Shown: positions 42,473-47,919 of the stretch, in pieces
Layout of the letters: every line of letters starts with the position of its first letter
Position numbering within the stretch: the stretch's first letter is position 1
Source of the DNA: a virus
IMG/VR virus record: IMGVR_UViG_3300036770_008729
Location: 217,115 to 281,114 of that record
Direction: 5' to 3' (one strand)
Length of the DNA: 64,000 bases
The notes under the pieces: model-generated
Seen by the model: only the letters and a program-made list of their open reading frames with translations
Told to the model about the DNA's origin: nothing
Databases searched by the model: none
Position numbers and translations under genes: made by a program

Positions 42473-43315
42473 ATGATTAGGTCTACTCTTGGAATAATAA
42501 AAGCAGCATCATCTGTATTAGTCGAATATTTTATAGTTGGTGGAGGTGGTAGTTCCGGTGGTAATGGAGGCGGCGGAGGTGGTGCTGGTGGAGTATTAAT
42601 AGGCAGTGAAACATTATTATCAGGAACTGTTTTAACCATATCTGTTGGAAGTGGAGGAACTCCTTATTCTAATGGAGGTCCTTCTAGTATTATAGGTACC
42701 GGACTTTCTAAAACATCTAGCGGCGGTGGTAGAGGTGGAACAAGAGATGGTTCACCCGGTCTTACAGGGGGAAGTGGAGGTGGAGGTTGTGCATCACAAT
42801 CTCCTCCTGCTGGTCCAGCTGGATTCGCCGGTGTATCTGGTCAAGGTAACTCAGGTGGTAGTGGAACTTCATATGCACTATCCACACAAGCTGCTGGTGG
42901 TGGAGGAGGTGGAAAAGGGTCAGTTGGAACCAATGGTTCGGCAACCCAAGGTGGTAATGGAGGAAATGGTTATTTATTAGTTTGGAATAACACAGGATAT
43001 GCTGGTGGTGGTGCTGGATCGGGTCTAAACTATAGTGGTTTTGGTGGAAAAGCTGGAACTGTACAAGCTGGATATGGTGGGGGTGGTCCTCAGAATGGAA
43101 CAAATGTAGGTAGAGTTAATAGCGGAGGTGGTGGGGGAAGTATCGCTAATGGTTTAGGTGGTGGTGATACTGGAGGAGGATTTGCTGGAGGTTCTGGTGT
43201 AGTTATAATTAGATTAAACACATTAGCTTCATCGACTACTGGTCTTCCTACTATATCAGCGAGTGGTTCTTATACTATATATACTTTCACAGGAGGAGGA
43301 ACAATAACAATATAA
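42473..43315 (+). CDS. Glycine-rich tail adhesin
   Basis: 280 residues. MIRSTLGIIKAASSVLVEYF, then Gly clusters throughout and a terminal IYTFTGGGTITI. Paralogue of 9585. Confidence 0.75.
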   Translation: MIRSTLGIIKAASSVLVEYFIVGGGGSSGGNGGGGGGAGGVLIGSETLLSGTVLTISVGSGGTPYSNGGPSSIIGTGLSKTSSGGGRGGTRDGSPGLTGGSGGGGCASQSPPAGPAGFAGVSGQGNSGGSGTSYALSTQAAGGGGGGKGSVGTNGSATQGGNGGNGYLLVWNNTGYAGGGAGSGLNYSGFGGKAGTVQAGYGGGGPQNGTNVGRVNSGGGGGSIANGLGGGDTGGGFAGGSGVVIIRLNTLASSTTGLPTISASGSYTIYTFTGGGTITI

Positions 43316-43319
43316 TAAT

Positions 43320-43676
43320 ATGGCTCATTTTGCAAGAATAAATAATAATAATGAAGTAATAGAAGTTGTTGTAATAAATAACGGGGTTTTATTAGATGAT
43401 AATGGATTAGAATCCGAAGTTAAAGGCATTGAGTTCTGTAAAACTCTATATGGGTTAGATAGTAATTGGATACAAACTTCATATAATTCAAAATTCCGTG
43501 GAGTTTTTGCAGGTATAGGTTTTACCTATAATGTAGAGAAAGATGTTTTTACACCACCAAAGCCATTTGAATCTTGGTCATTAAGTAGTGATGGGTTTAC
43601 CTGGTTATCACCAGTTCCTTATCCAAGTGATGGTGGTTTTTATATTTGGAGTGAACAAAACTTAAATTGGATTTAA
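43320..43676 (+). CDS. Virion/tail-associated protein, 'MAHFA' family
   Basis: 118 residues; paralogue of 9216 (MAHFARINNN, TSYNSKFRGVFAGIGFTYN, PVPYPSDGG). Confidence 0.65.
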   Translation: MAHFARINNNNEVIEVVVINNGVLLDDNGLESEVKGIEFCKTLYGLDSNWIQTSYNSKFRGVFAGIGFTYNVEKDVFTPPKPFESWSLSSDGFTWLSPVPYPSDGGFYIWSEQNLNWI

Positions 43677-43681
43677 AATTG

Positions 43682-43754
43682 TCGGGAAGACAGGACTTGA
43701 ACCTGCGGCCTCCTGGTCCCAAACCAGGCGATCTACCAACTGATCTACTTCCCG
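43682..43754 (-). tRNA. tRNA-Pro (TGG)
   Basis: Acceptor CGGGAAG/CTTCCCG, anticodon arm CTGGTTTGGGACCAG. Third tRNA of attenuated unit 4. Confidence 0.92.
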
Positions 43755-43762
43755 AAAATTGG

Positions 43763-43834
43763 CGGTCTATGACGGTTACGATCCGTCTACTTCTGCGTGA
43801 CAGGCAGATATGATAGCCACTTCACCAATAGACC
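43763..43834 (-). tRNA. tRNA-Asp (GTC), swapped T-loop
   Basis: Anticodon arm TCTGCCTGTCACGCAGA; T-arm GACGG-ATCGTAA-CCGTC, so A54 and U58 replace the usual U54 and A58. Second tRNA of unit 4. Confidence 0.9.
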
Positions 43835-43838
43835 TTAG

Positions 43839-43909
43839 TTGTCAGAGATGGAATCGAACCACCATTTTGTGAGCCAAAATCACATGTCCTCCCTTTAGAC
43901 GACCTGACA
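43839..43909 (-). tRNA. tRNA-Gln (TTG)
   Basis: Acceptor TGTCAGG/TCTGACA, anticodon arm TGTGATTTTGGCTCACA. First tRNA of unit 4. Confidence 0.85.
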
Positions 43910-43920
43910 GTATAAAAACA

Positions 43921-43955
43921 AAAAACCCAGTTAATCTGAGACTAACTGGGTTTTA
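43921..43955 (-). terminator. Attenuator terminator of tRNA unit 4
   Basis: Minus strand AACCCAGTTA/TAACTGGGTT plus T-run. The 5' arm AGTTAGTC (43940-43947) is complementary to GACTAACT in the leader ORF (43992-43999), giving an alternative antiterminator. Confidence 0.8.
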
Positions 43956-43974
43956 CAATGTTTATATTAATATC

Positions 43975-44067
43975 TTAAATTGTAAATACATAGTTAGTCC
44001 TTACGGCACGATCTTGGTCTTGCGGTTGAGGTTGATTAACTGGAGTATTTACAATCATATTTTTCAT
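43975..44067 (-). CDS. Attenuator leader peptide of the Gln-Asp-Pro tRNA operon
   Basis: 30 codons. The core QPQPQDQD (plus an earlier Pro) uses only Gln, Pro and Asp, exactly the three tRNAs downstream. An early CCAGTTAATC (44034-44043) resembles terminator arm 1 and can pair with the later segment, giving the four-region logic of a biosynthetic attenuator. A TAATATATA motif precedes the ATG. Starts MKNM, like the unit 2 peptide. Confidence 0.75.
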   Translation of the reverse strand: MKNMIVNTPVNQPQPQDQDRAVRTNYVFTI

Positions 44068-44069
44068 TA

Positions 44070-44079
44070 TAGTATATAT
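44070..44079 (-). promoter_or_regulatory. TAATATATA promoter motif of tRNA unit 4
   Basis: Minus strand CTAATATATACTATA directly before the leader peptide ATG. Confidence 0.5.
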
Positions 44080-44247
44080 TAGAATATTTTCTTTTGTTTA
44101 GACAAATATAGAAAAAGTTTTAAATAAATTGAAATTTTTTTTAAAAAAGACAAAACAAAGAAAAAATAATTGATATATAGTGTATATATTGAAACCCAAT
44201 AAAAGAGGAATATATAAACGGGGTTCTTCTGAAATTCAATATTTATT

Positions 44248-44278
44248 TTTGAAAATTAAAAATTAGTAATTATATTTG
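44248..44278 (+). promoter_or_regulatory. Bacteroidota-type promoter of tRNA unit 1
   Basis: TTTG, exactly 19 bases, TATATTTG; leader peptide ATG 4 bases later. The 44080-44247 stretch upstream holds no gene, only a degenerate GATATATAG motif near 44173. Confidence 0.7.
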
Positions 44279-44282
44279 TAAA

Positions 44283-44363
44283 ATGAAAACAACATTAAAC
44301 ATAGCGTGTTATTATGAGGGCGGGAATCCAATTCCGGTCAGACTAACAATTGCAATGTTTTAA
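44283..44363 (+). CDS. Attenuator leader peptide of the Tyr-Ile-Gly-Ala(-Glu) tRNA operon
   Basis: 26 codons. The core IACYYEGG is encoded ATA GCG TGT TAT TAT GAG GGC GGG; downstream are tRNA-Tyr, -Ile(TAT, reading AUA), -Gly, -Ala, then -Glu. Only Cys is not matched within the unit. TCAGACT (44338-44344) near its end pairs with AGTCTGA in the terminator 5' arm. Confidence 0.75.
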   Translation: MKTTLNIACYYEGGNPIPVRLTIAMF

Positions 44364-44385
44364 GTGTTTCATAAAACAAAACAAT

Positions 44386-44418
44386 AACCCAGTCTGATTA
44401 ATTAGATTGGGTTTTTTG
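44386..44418 (+). terminator. Attenuator terminator of tRNA unit 1
   Basis: AACCCAGTCT/AGATTGGGTT plus T-run. Its 5' arm can instead pair with the leader ORF. Confidence 0.8.
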
Positions 44419-44432
44419 TTTTAAACACATTT

Positions 44433-44526
44433 GGGAGGCTTCGCCACAAAGAGTCTGTAAAACTCTTCTTCGTTAACAAAATGGTGGCTGGTCTGGAGTT
44501 TAGAGGTTCGATTCTTCGGTCTCCCA
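44433..44526 (+). tRNA. tRNA-Tyr (GTA), long variable region
   Basis: Acceptor GGGAGGC/GTCTCCC, anticodon arm AGAGTCTGTAAAACTCT. The variable region is about 35 nt, much longer than the usual tyrosine arm. Confidence 0.75.
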
Positions 44527-44534
44527 CAAAATAT

Positions 44535-44608
44535 AGGTGAGTAGCTTAGATGGTAAAAGCATGTGTCTTATACACACAAGATAGTGGGATCGTTACCCAC
44601 CTCACCTA
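44535..44608 (+). tRNA. tRNA-Ile (TAT), swapped T-loop
   Basis: Acceptor AGGTGAG/CTCACCT, anticodon arm TGTGTCTTATACACACA. UAU is rare; bacteria usually read AUA with lysidine-modified CAU. T-arm GTGGG-ATCGTTA-CCCAC. Confidence 0.88.
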
Positions 44609-44615
44609 CAGAAAA

Positions 44616-44687
44616 GCGAGTATCGTATAATGGTCATTACTCCAGTCTTCCAAACTGGAGATGTCAGTTCGATTCTGACTACTCGCT
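44616..44687 (+). tRNA. tRNA-Gly (TCC)
   Basis: Acceptor GCGAGTA/TACTCGC, anticodon arm CCAGTCTTCCAAACTGG. Confidence 0.92.
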
Positions 44688-44693
44688 CTAATT

Positions 44694-44771
44694 TGGGGTT
44701 ACATGTTCCAAGGCTTTGGCGAGACTGCTTTGCAAGCAATCTGTGGTGGGTTCGATTCCCACTAGCTCCAC
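44694..44771 (+). tRNA. tRNA-Ala (TGC)
   Basis: Anticodon loop TTTGCAA with an imperfect stem; extended D-region. Acceptor TGGGGTT/AGCTCCA uses G-U pairs. Confidence 0.7.
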
Positions 44772-44790
44772 AAAAAAAATTGAAAAAAGA

Positions 44791-44822
44791 TTTGGTAGAA
44801 TAAAAAACTCTTCTTATCTTTG
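44791..44822 (+). promoter_or_regulatory. Bacteroidota-type promoter inside tRNA unit 1
   Basis: TTTGGTAGAATAAAAAACTC...TATCTTTG, 20-base spacer. Very similar in sequence to the element at 46173. Confidence 0.65.
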
Positions 44823-44883
44823 TAATCAATTAAAACGAAGGTTGGTAATCTACTGTAAAACTCTGGTTTCCTTCTTAAATAAT

Positions 44884-44955
44884 GGTCCGTTCGTCTAGGG
44901 GTCAGGACGACACCCTTTCACGGTGTAGACACGAGTTCGATTCTCGTACGGACTA
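44884..44955 (+). tRNA. tRNA-Glu (TTC)
   Basis: Near-identical to the copy at 40907; anticodon arm CACCCTTTCACGGTG. Confidence 0.9.
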
Positions 44956-45010
44956 CAGCTCATCAGAGTAATTAACTGATGAAGGAGGAACCGTCTTCGA
45001 AGCGGTAAAA

Positions 45011-45106
45011 TGATTAGAGTGTAGGCTGCACACTGGCTCTTGAGTCTTAGACGCGGGTTTAAGATATCGGAGCCGGAGGTTAAAGGATCGTGTCCTTTTT
45101 AATCAG
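45011..45106 (+). ncRNA. tRNA-like RNA with enlarged anticodon loop
   Basis: Acceptor TGATTAG/TTAATCA, D-arm GTGTAGGCTGCACAC, T-arm AAAGG-ATCGTGT-CCTTT. The anticodon stem GGCTC/GAGCC encloses about 30 nt with an inner helix TCTTA/TAAGA, as if an insertion sat in the anticodon loop. Amino acid not assignable. Confidence 0.5.
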
Positions 45107-45135
45107 CAAATAAAAAATAAAGAGAGAAAAACTTC

Positions 45136-45145
45136 TTAATATATA
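45136..45145 (+). promoter_or_regulatory. TTAATATATA promoter of tRNA unit 2
   Basis: Within GAGAAAAACTTCTTAATATATAG, which recurs almost exactly at 46221-46244 upstream of unit 3. Confidence 0.6.
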
Positions 45146-45162
45146 GTAATATAATTAATACA

Positions 45163-45267
45163 ATGAAAAATATGAATCTAAATATCAATTTAATGCTCAC
45201 GGTGGTGAATACGTTATGTATTAGACCTACTGAGGGTGAATTTCTATTTAGAGAATTAAGTATGTAA
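45163..45267 (+). CDS. Attenuator leader peptide of the ten-tRNA operon (unit 2)
   Basis: 34 codons. Residues 3-21, NMNLNINLMLTVVNTLCIR, use only Asn, Met, Leu, Ile, Thr, Val, Cys and Arg: exactly the eight amino acids of the ten tRNAs that follow. Codons match isoacceptors (CTA and TTA for Leu TAG/TAA, ATC/ATT for Ile GAT, AGA for Arg TCT). CTGAGGGT (45230-45237) pairs with ACCCTTAG of the terminator. Confidence 0.8.
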   Translation: MKNMNLNINLMLTVVNTLCIRPTEGEFLFRELSM

Positions 45268-45292
45268 AATATTTAACTTTAATAAAGTGATT

Positions 45293-45326
45293 AACCCTTA
45301 GATAGAAAAAATCTAAGGGTTTTTTG
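45293..45326 (+). terminator. Attenuator terminator of tRNA unit 2
   Basis: AACCCTTAGAT/ATCTAAGGGTT plus T-run. Confidence 0.85.
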
Positions 45327-45335
45327 TTTTATACT

Positions 45336-45407
45336 GGAGTAGTAGCTTAATGGGGAAGCAATCGGCTGTTAACCGATAGATTATAGGTTCGAGTCCTATC
45401 TACTCCG
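45336..45407 (+). tRNA. tRNA-Asn (GTT)
   Basis: Anticodon arm ATCGGCTGTTAACCGAT; acceptor GGAGTAG/CTACTCC. Confidence 0.93.
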
Positions 45408-45413
45408 CAACAC

Positions 45414-45487
45414 TGATGTGTAGCTCAAATGGTCAGAGCGCGAACCTGATAAGTTCGAGGTAGTGGGATCGTTACCCACCACATCAA
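45414..45487 (+). tRNA. tRNA-Ile (GAT), swapped T-loop
   Basis: Anticodon arm CGAACCTGATAAGTTCG; T-arm GTGGG-ATCGTTA-CCCAC. Confidence 0.9.
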
Positions 45488-45496
45488 CAAATAAAT

Positions 45497-45575
45497 GCCC
45501 CAATAACCGAGGTTGCCTTCTAAGCAACTAATCGTAACGGAGTGGAAGATATAGGTTCGAATCCTATTTGGGGTA
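45497..45575 (+). tRNA. tRNA-Arg (TCT), abnormal D-arm
   Basis: Acceptor GCCCCAA/TTGGGGT, anticodon arm GTTGCCTTCTAAGCAAC. Only about 9 nt stand where the D-arm should be, and the variable region is long (about 23 nt). Confidence 0.75.
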
Positions 45576-45580
45576 CAAAT

Positions 45581-45661
45581 GCCGAGATGGCGGAACGGTA
45601 GACGCGCTAGTCTTAGGAACTAGTGTCTAAAGGCGTGAGGGTTCGATTCCCTCTCTCGGTA
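45581..45661 (+). tRNA. tRNA-Leu (TAG)
   Basis: Anticodon arm CTAGTCTTAGGAACTAG, class II variable arm. Confidence 0.93.
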
Positions 45662-45668
45662 CAAAAAT

Positions 45669-45741
45669 AGTTCTGTAGCTCAGAGGAACGAGCAACTCGC
45701 TTACATCGAGAAGGTCACTGGTTCGATCCCAGTCAGAACTA
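45669..45741 (+). tRNA. tRNA-Val (TAC)
   Basis: Anticodon arm ACTCGCTTACATCGAGA; acceptor AGTTCTG/CAGAACT, shared with tRNA-Val(GAC). Confidence 0.92.
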
Positions 45742-45748
45742 CAAATAT

Positions 45749-45821
45749 GACACTGTGTCTGAATGGCTTAGGTCCCGGTCTGCAAAATCGTGGTATGTCG
45801 GTTCGAATCCGACCAGTGTCT
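45749..45821 (+). tRNA. tRNA-Cys (GCA)
   Basis: Anticodon arm CGGTCTGCAAAATCG; acceptor GACACTG/CAGTGTC. Confidence 0.88.
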
Positions 45822-45827
45822 CAGATA

Positions 45828-45901
45828 AGCTTCTTAAGCATTAATGGTGATGCGCTAGTCTTGTAAACTAGAGAAATCGGATCGTTACCGGTAAGAAGCT
45901 C
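45828..45901 (+). tRNA. tRNA-Thr (TGT), swapped T-loop
   Basis: Anticodon arm CTAGTCTTGTAAACTAG; T-loop ATCGTTA. Confidence 0.9.
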
Positions 45902-45906
45902 AAAAT

Positions 45907-45978
45907 AGTTCTGTAGCTTAATGGTAGAGCACTTCCTTGACATGGAAGAGGTAGTCGGATCGTTACCGACCAGAACTA
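45907..45978 (+). tRNA. tRNA-Val (GAC), swapped T-loop
   Basis: Anticodon arm CTTCCTTGACATGGAAG; T-arm GTCGG-ATCGTTA-CCGAC. Confidence 0.9.
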
Positions 45979-45985
45979 CAAAAAT

Positions 45986-46076
45986 GCTCCAGTGGCGAAA
46001 CCTGGTTGAAACGCATAGGACTTAAAATCCTATACCCTTGAGGTAAACATTGTCGGTTCGAATCCGACCTGGAGTA
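45986..46076 (+). tRNA. tRNA-Leu (TAA)
   Basis: Anticodon arm TAGGACTTAAAATCCTA; class II variable arm. Confidence 0.92.
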
Positions 46077-46082
46077 CAAAAT

Positions 46083-46152
46083 GCCGCGGCTTAGTGGAAA
46101 AGAACCTAATCTCATAAGTTGGGTTAAATGAGTTCGACCCTCATACGCGGTA
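46083..46152 (+). tRNA. tRNA-Met (CAT)
   Basis: Anticodon loop CTCATAA in a stem with G-U pairs; acceptor GCCGCGG/ACGCGGT. Short (70 nt). Initiator, elongator or Ile2 type cannot be told. Confidence 0.8.
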
Positions 46153-46172
46153 CAAAAAATAAATTAAAAATA

Positions 46173-46204
46173 TTTGGTAAATTCAAAACTTCTTCCTTTA
46201 TTTG
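46173..46204 (+). promoter_or_regulatory. Bacteroidota-type promoter of tRNA unit 3
   Basis: TTTGGTAAATTCAAAACTTC...TTTATTTG, similar to 44791-44822. Confidence 0.5.
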
Positions 46205-46233
46205 TGTAAAATAAGAAAACAGAGAAAAACTTT

Positions 46234-46243
46234 TTAATATATA
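46234..46243 (+). promoter_or_regulatory. TTAATATATA promoter of tRNA unit 3
   Basis: 6 bases before the leader peptide ATG; a host-type promoter lies 30 bases upstream, so two promoter types feed the unit. Confidence 0.6.
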
Positions 46244-46249
46244 GAAATT

Positions 46250-46345
46250 ATGACAACAATTCGCTCACATAAACATTTTAGTAAATCGAGTAAGTGGTTT
46301 AATACCCGCAGGTTCGGTACTAATAGCGTATTGTTTAAATTTTAA
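46250..46345 (+). CDS. Attenuator leader peptide of the Phe-His-Trp-Lys-Arg-Ser operon (unit 3)
   Basis: 31 codons. The contiguous RSHKHFSKSSKWF uses only Arg, Ser, His, Lys, Phe and Trp, exactly the assignable tRNAs downstream. Arg is CGC, matching tRNA-Arg(ACG); Ser is TCA/AGT, matching TGA and GCT. GGTTCGG (46311-46317) pairs with CCGAACC of the terminator. Confidence 0.8.
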   Translation: MTTIRSHKHFSKSSKWFNTRRFGTNSVLFKF

Positions 46346-46371
46346 TTTAATTATAATAACAATATTCAATT

Positions 46372-46402
46372 AACCCGAACCGTAAAAAGTTCGGGTTTTT
46401 TG
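46372..46402 (+). terminator. Attenuator terminator of tRNA unit 3
   Basis: AACCCGAAC/GTTCGGGTT plus T-run. Confidence 0.85.
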
Positions 46403-46416
46403 TTTTAAACATATTT

Positions 46417-46491
46417 TGGAATCTAAGCTAATCAGGTGAAAGCACTGGACTGAAAATCCAGAGAGTCCGGATCGTTACCGGAAGATTCCAC
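46417..46491 (+). tRNA. tRNA-Phe (GAA), swapped T-loop
   Basis: Anticodon arm CTGGACTGAAAATCCAG; T-arm TCCGG-ATCGTTA-CCGGA. Confidence 0.92.
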
Positions 46492-46495
46492 AAAT

Positions 46496-46569
46496 GGTGA
46501 ATGTAGCTCAATTGGTAGAGCGCTTGATTGTGGTTCAAGAGGTAGCGGGATCGTAACCCGTCATTTACC
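46496..46569 (+). tRNA. tRNA-His (GTG), swapped T-loop
   Basis: Anticodon arm CTTGATTGTGGTTCAAG, extra G-1 opposite C73 as required for tRNA-His; T-loop ATCGTAA. Confidence 0.92.
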
Positions 46570-46577
46570 CAAATATA

Positions 46578-46650
46578 CACACGATACAGACAAGGTGTCG
46601 GTCAGGTCTCCAAAACCTCGATGGGTGAGTTCGATTCTTACATCGTGTGC
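46578..46650 (+). tRNA. tRNA-Trp (CCA)
   Basis: Anticodon loop CTCCAAA in stem AGGT/ACCT; acceptor CACACGA/TCGTGTG. Confidence 0.9.
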
Positions 46651-46685
46651 AAAAAAAAGAATAAGAAAATGAAACGAAAACGTTA

Positions 46686-46724
46686 AGTGATGACTAAAGC
46701 TATTAGGTCATCACTCATAAAAAA
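46686..46724 (+). terminator. Hairpin, terminator-like, within tRNA unit 3
   Basis: AGTGATGAC/GTCATCACT followed by an A-run; may be a processing site rather than a terminator. Confidence 0.5.
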
Positions 46725-46727
46725 TAT

Positions 46728-46800
46728 GACTTCGTAGCTTAGTAGGTAGAGCACCTGGCTTTTAACCAGGGGGTCGCGAGTTCGAATCTCGCCGGAGTCA
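46728..46800 (+). tRNA. tRNA-Lys (TTT)
   Basis: Anticodon arm CCTGGCTTTTAACCAGG. Confidence 0.93.
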
Positions 46801-46812
46801 CAAAAATATAAT

Positions 46813-46947
46813 GGGGATGTAGCTCAGTGGTAGAGTTTTAAAATATCTCTTTTGAGGTTTTACCTCTTGAAAAGGAGTGTTGATTAAAAGAGTTACTTCG
46901 TTTGAATTGAAATCAAAAGGTCGTGGGTTCGAATCCCACCATCCCCG
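46813..46947 (+). tRNA. Interrupted tRNA (135 nt), anticodon unassigned
   Basis: Acceptor GGGGATG/CATCCCC, D-arm GCTCAGTGGTAGAGT and T-arm CGTGGGTTCGAATCCCACC are intact. About 60 nt with a strong hairpin (CTCTTTTGAGG/CCTCTTGAAAAGGAG) separate the D-arm from an anticodon-like arm TTTGAATTGAAATCAAA. Could be an intron or a tRNA-like RNA. Confidence 0.6.
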
Positions 46948-46952
46948 CAAAT

Positions 46953-47025
46953 AGTCTTATCGTCTAATTGGAAAGACGTCTGAATACGAATCAGGAGATT
47001 GAGGGTTCGAGTCCTTCTAAGACTA
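46953..47025 (+). tRNA. tRNA-Arg (ACG)
   Basis: Anticodon arm CTGAATACGAATCAG; acceptor AGTCTTA/TAAGACT. A34 would need deamination to inosine. Confidence 0.88.
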
Positions 47026-47029
47026 CAAT

Positions 47030-47113
47030 GGAGAGCGTCCGGATGGTCGAGGATGGCGTCTTGAAAACGTTCTGGGTGTAATAGCTTCTGGGGTTCGAAT
47101 CCCTAGCTCTCCG
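47030..47113 (+). tRNA. tRNA-Ser (TGA)
   Basis: Anticodon loop CTTGAAA; acceptor GGAGAGC/GCTCTCC; class II variable arm. Confidence 0.9.
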
Positions 47114-47118
47114 CAAAA

Positions 47119-47204
47119 GGAAAATAAACTAATCAGGGTATTAGTCACGATTGGAAATCGTTGAGTTCGTTAATTTGGATGTGGTTCGAGTCCACTGTTT
47201 TCCG
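47119..47204 (+). tRNA. tRNA-Ser (GGA)
   Basis: Anticodon arm ACGATTGGAAATCGT; acceptor GGAAAAT/GTTTTCC; class II variable arm. Confidence 0.88.
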
Positions 47205-47208
47205 CTAA

Positions 47209-47295
47209 GGAAGATTGACCGAGAGGTAAGGTACCAGTTTGCTAAACTGAGGTTAGGTCTTAAAGCCTAGACAGGATCGTTACCTGTATCTTCCG
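47209..47295 (+). tRNA. tRNA-Ser (GCT), swapped T-loop
   Basis: Anticodon arm CAGTTTGCTAAACTG; T-arm ACAGG-ATCGTTA-CCTGT; class II variable arm. Confidence 0.9.
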
Positions 47296-47371
47296 CATTT
47301 TGATACAATCTATTTTTTTATAATAATTATAATATTATATATACATAACTAAAATAACTTTAGTTTAAATT

Positions 47372-47917
47372 ATGAAATACTTAAAATTATTTGAAGACTT
47401 AGAAGAAGACAACTCAAAATATCTTATCGAATTATCATCTGCTAATAGCAGAGGTATTATGGATATGACTAATCCATCAGAATCAATTAAAAAAGGTGCT
47501 GAAGAATGGTGGTCACTTAATGTTGATGCTATCGTTAAATTAGAAATGTATAATAGATACAAGAATTTATCAAATGATATTTTAACAAAACTAATTGGAT
47601 GTAGAAGTGATGTTTATAAATTTGGTCCAAGTTATCTAAGAGCTATTGGTGATTTATCTGAACAAGATATAAAAAGATTTAGATTTACCGGAACTTCTGA
47701 TAAAAACTGTGAAGATACTTATAAGATACTATCCAGAGTTGTAAAGAAGTTCAAGAGAATGAAATTAGACCAGAAAATTTCTTTTTTTGGTGAATTAGAA
47801 AGTGATGAGTTTTTAATTGTAAGAAATTCATATATCTATAAAGTAGTAGATGGGAAGAATCTAATGAATGAAGTCATGGGTATATCAAACAAATTAGATA
47901 TTATATCTCAGGAATAA
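47372..47917 (+). CDS. Leader-tagged protein (MKYLKLFEDL)
   Basis: 181 residues; helical body, no family. Follows the tRNA region. Confidence 0.65.
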   Translation: MKYLKLFEDLEEDNSKYLIELSSANSRGIMDMTNPSESIKKGAEEWWSLNVDAIVKLEMYNRYKNLSNDILTKLIGCRSDVYKFGPSYLRAIGDLSEQDIKRFRFTGTSDKNCEDTYKILSRVVKKFKRMKLDQKISFFGELESDEFLIVRNSYIYKVVDGKNLMNEVMGISNKLDIISQE

Positions 47918-47919
47918 GT

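Noticed and set aside
46813-46947. Group I intron in a tRNA
   Set aside because: The insert is only about 60 nt, far too short for a group I core.
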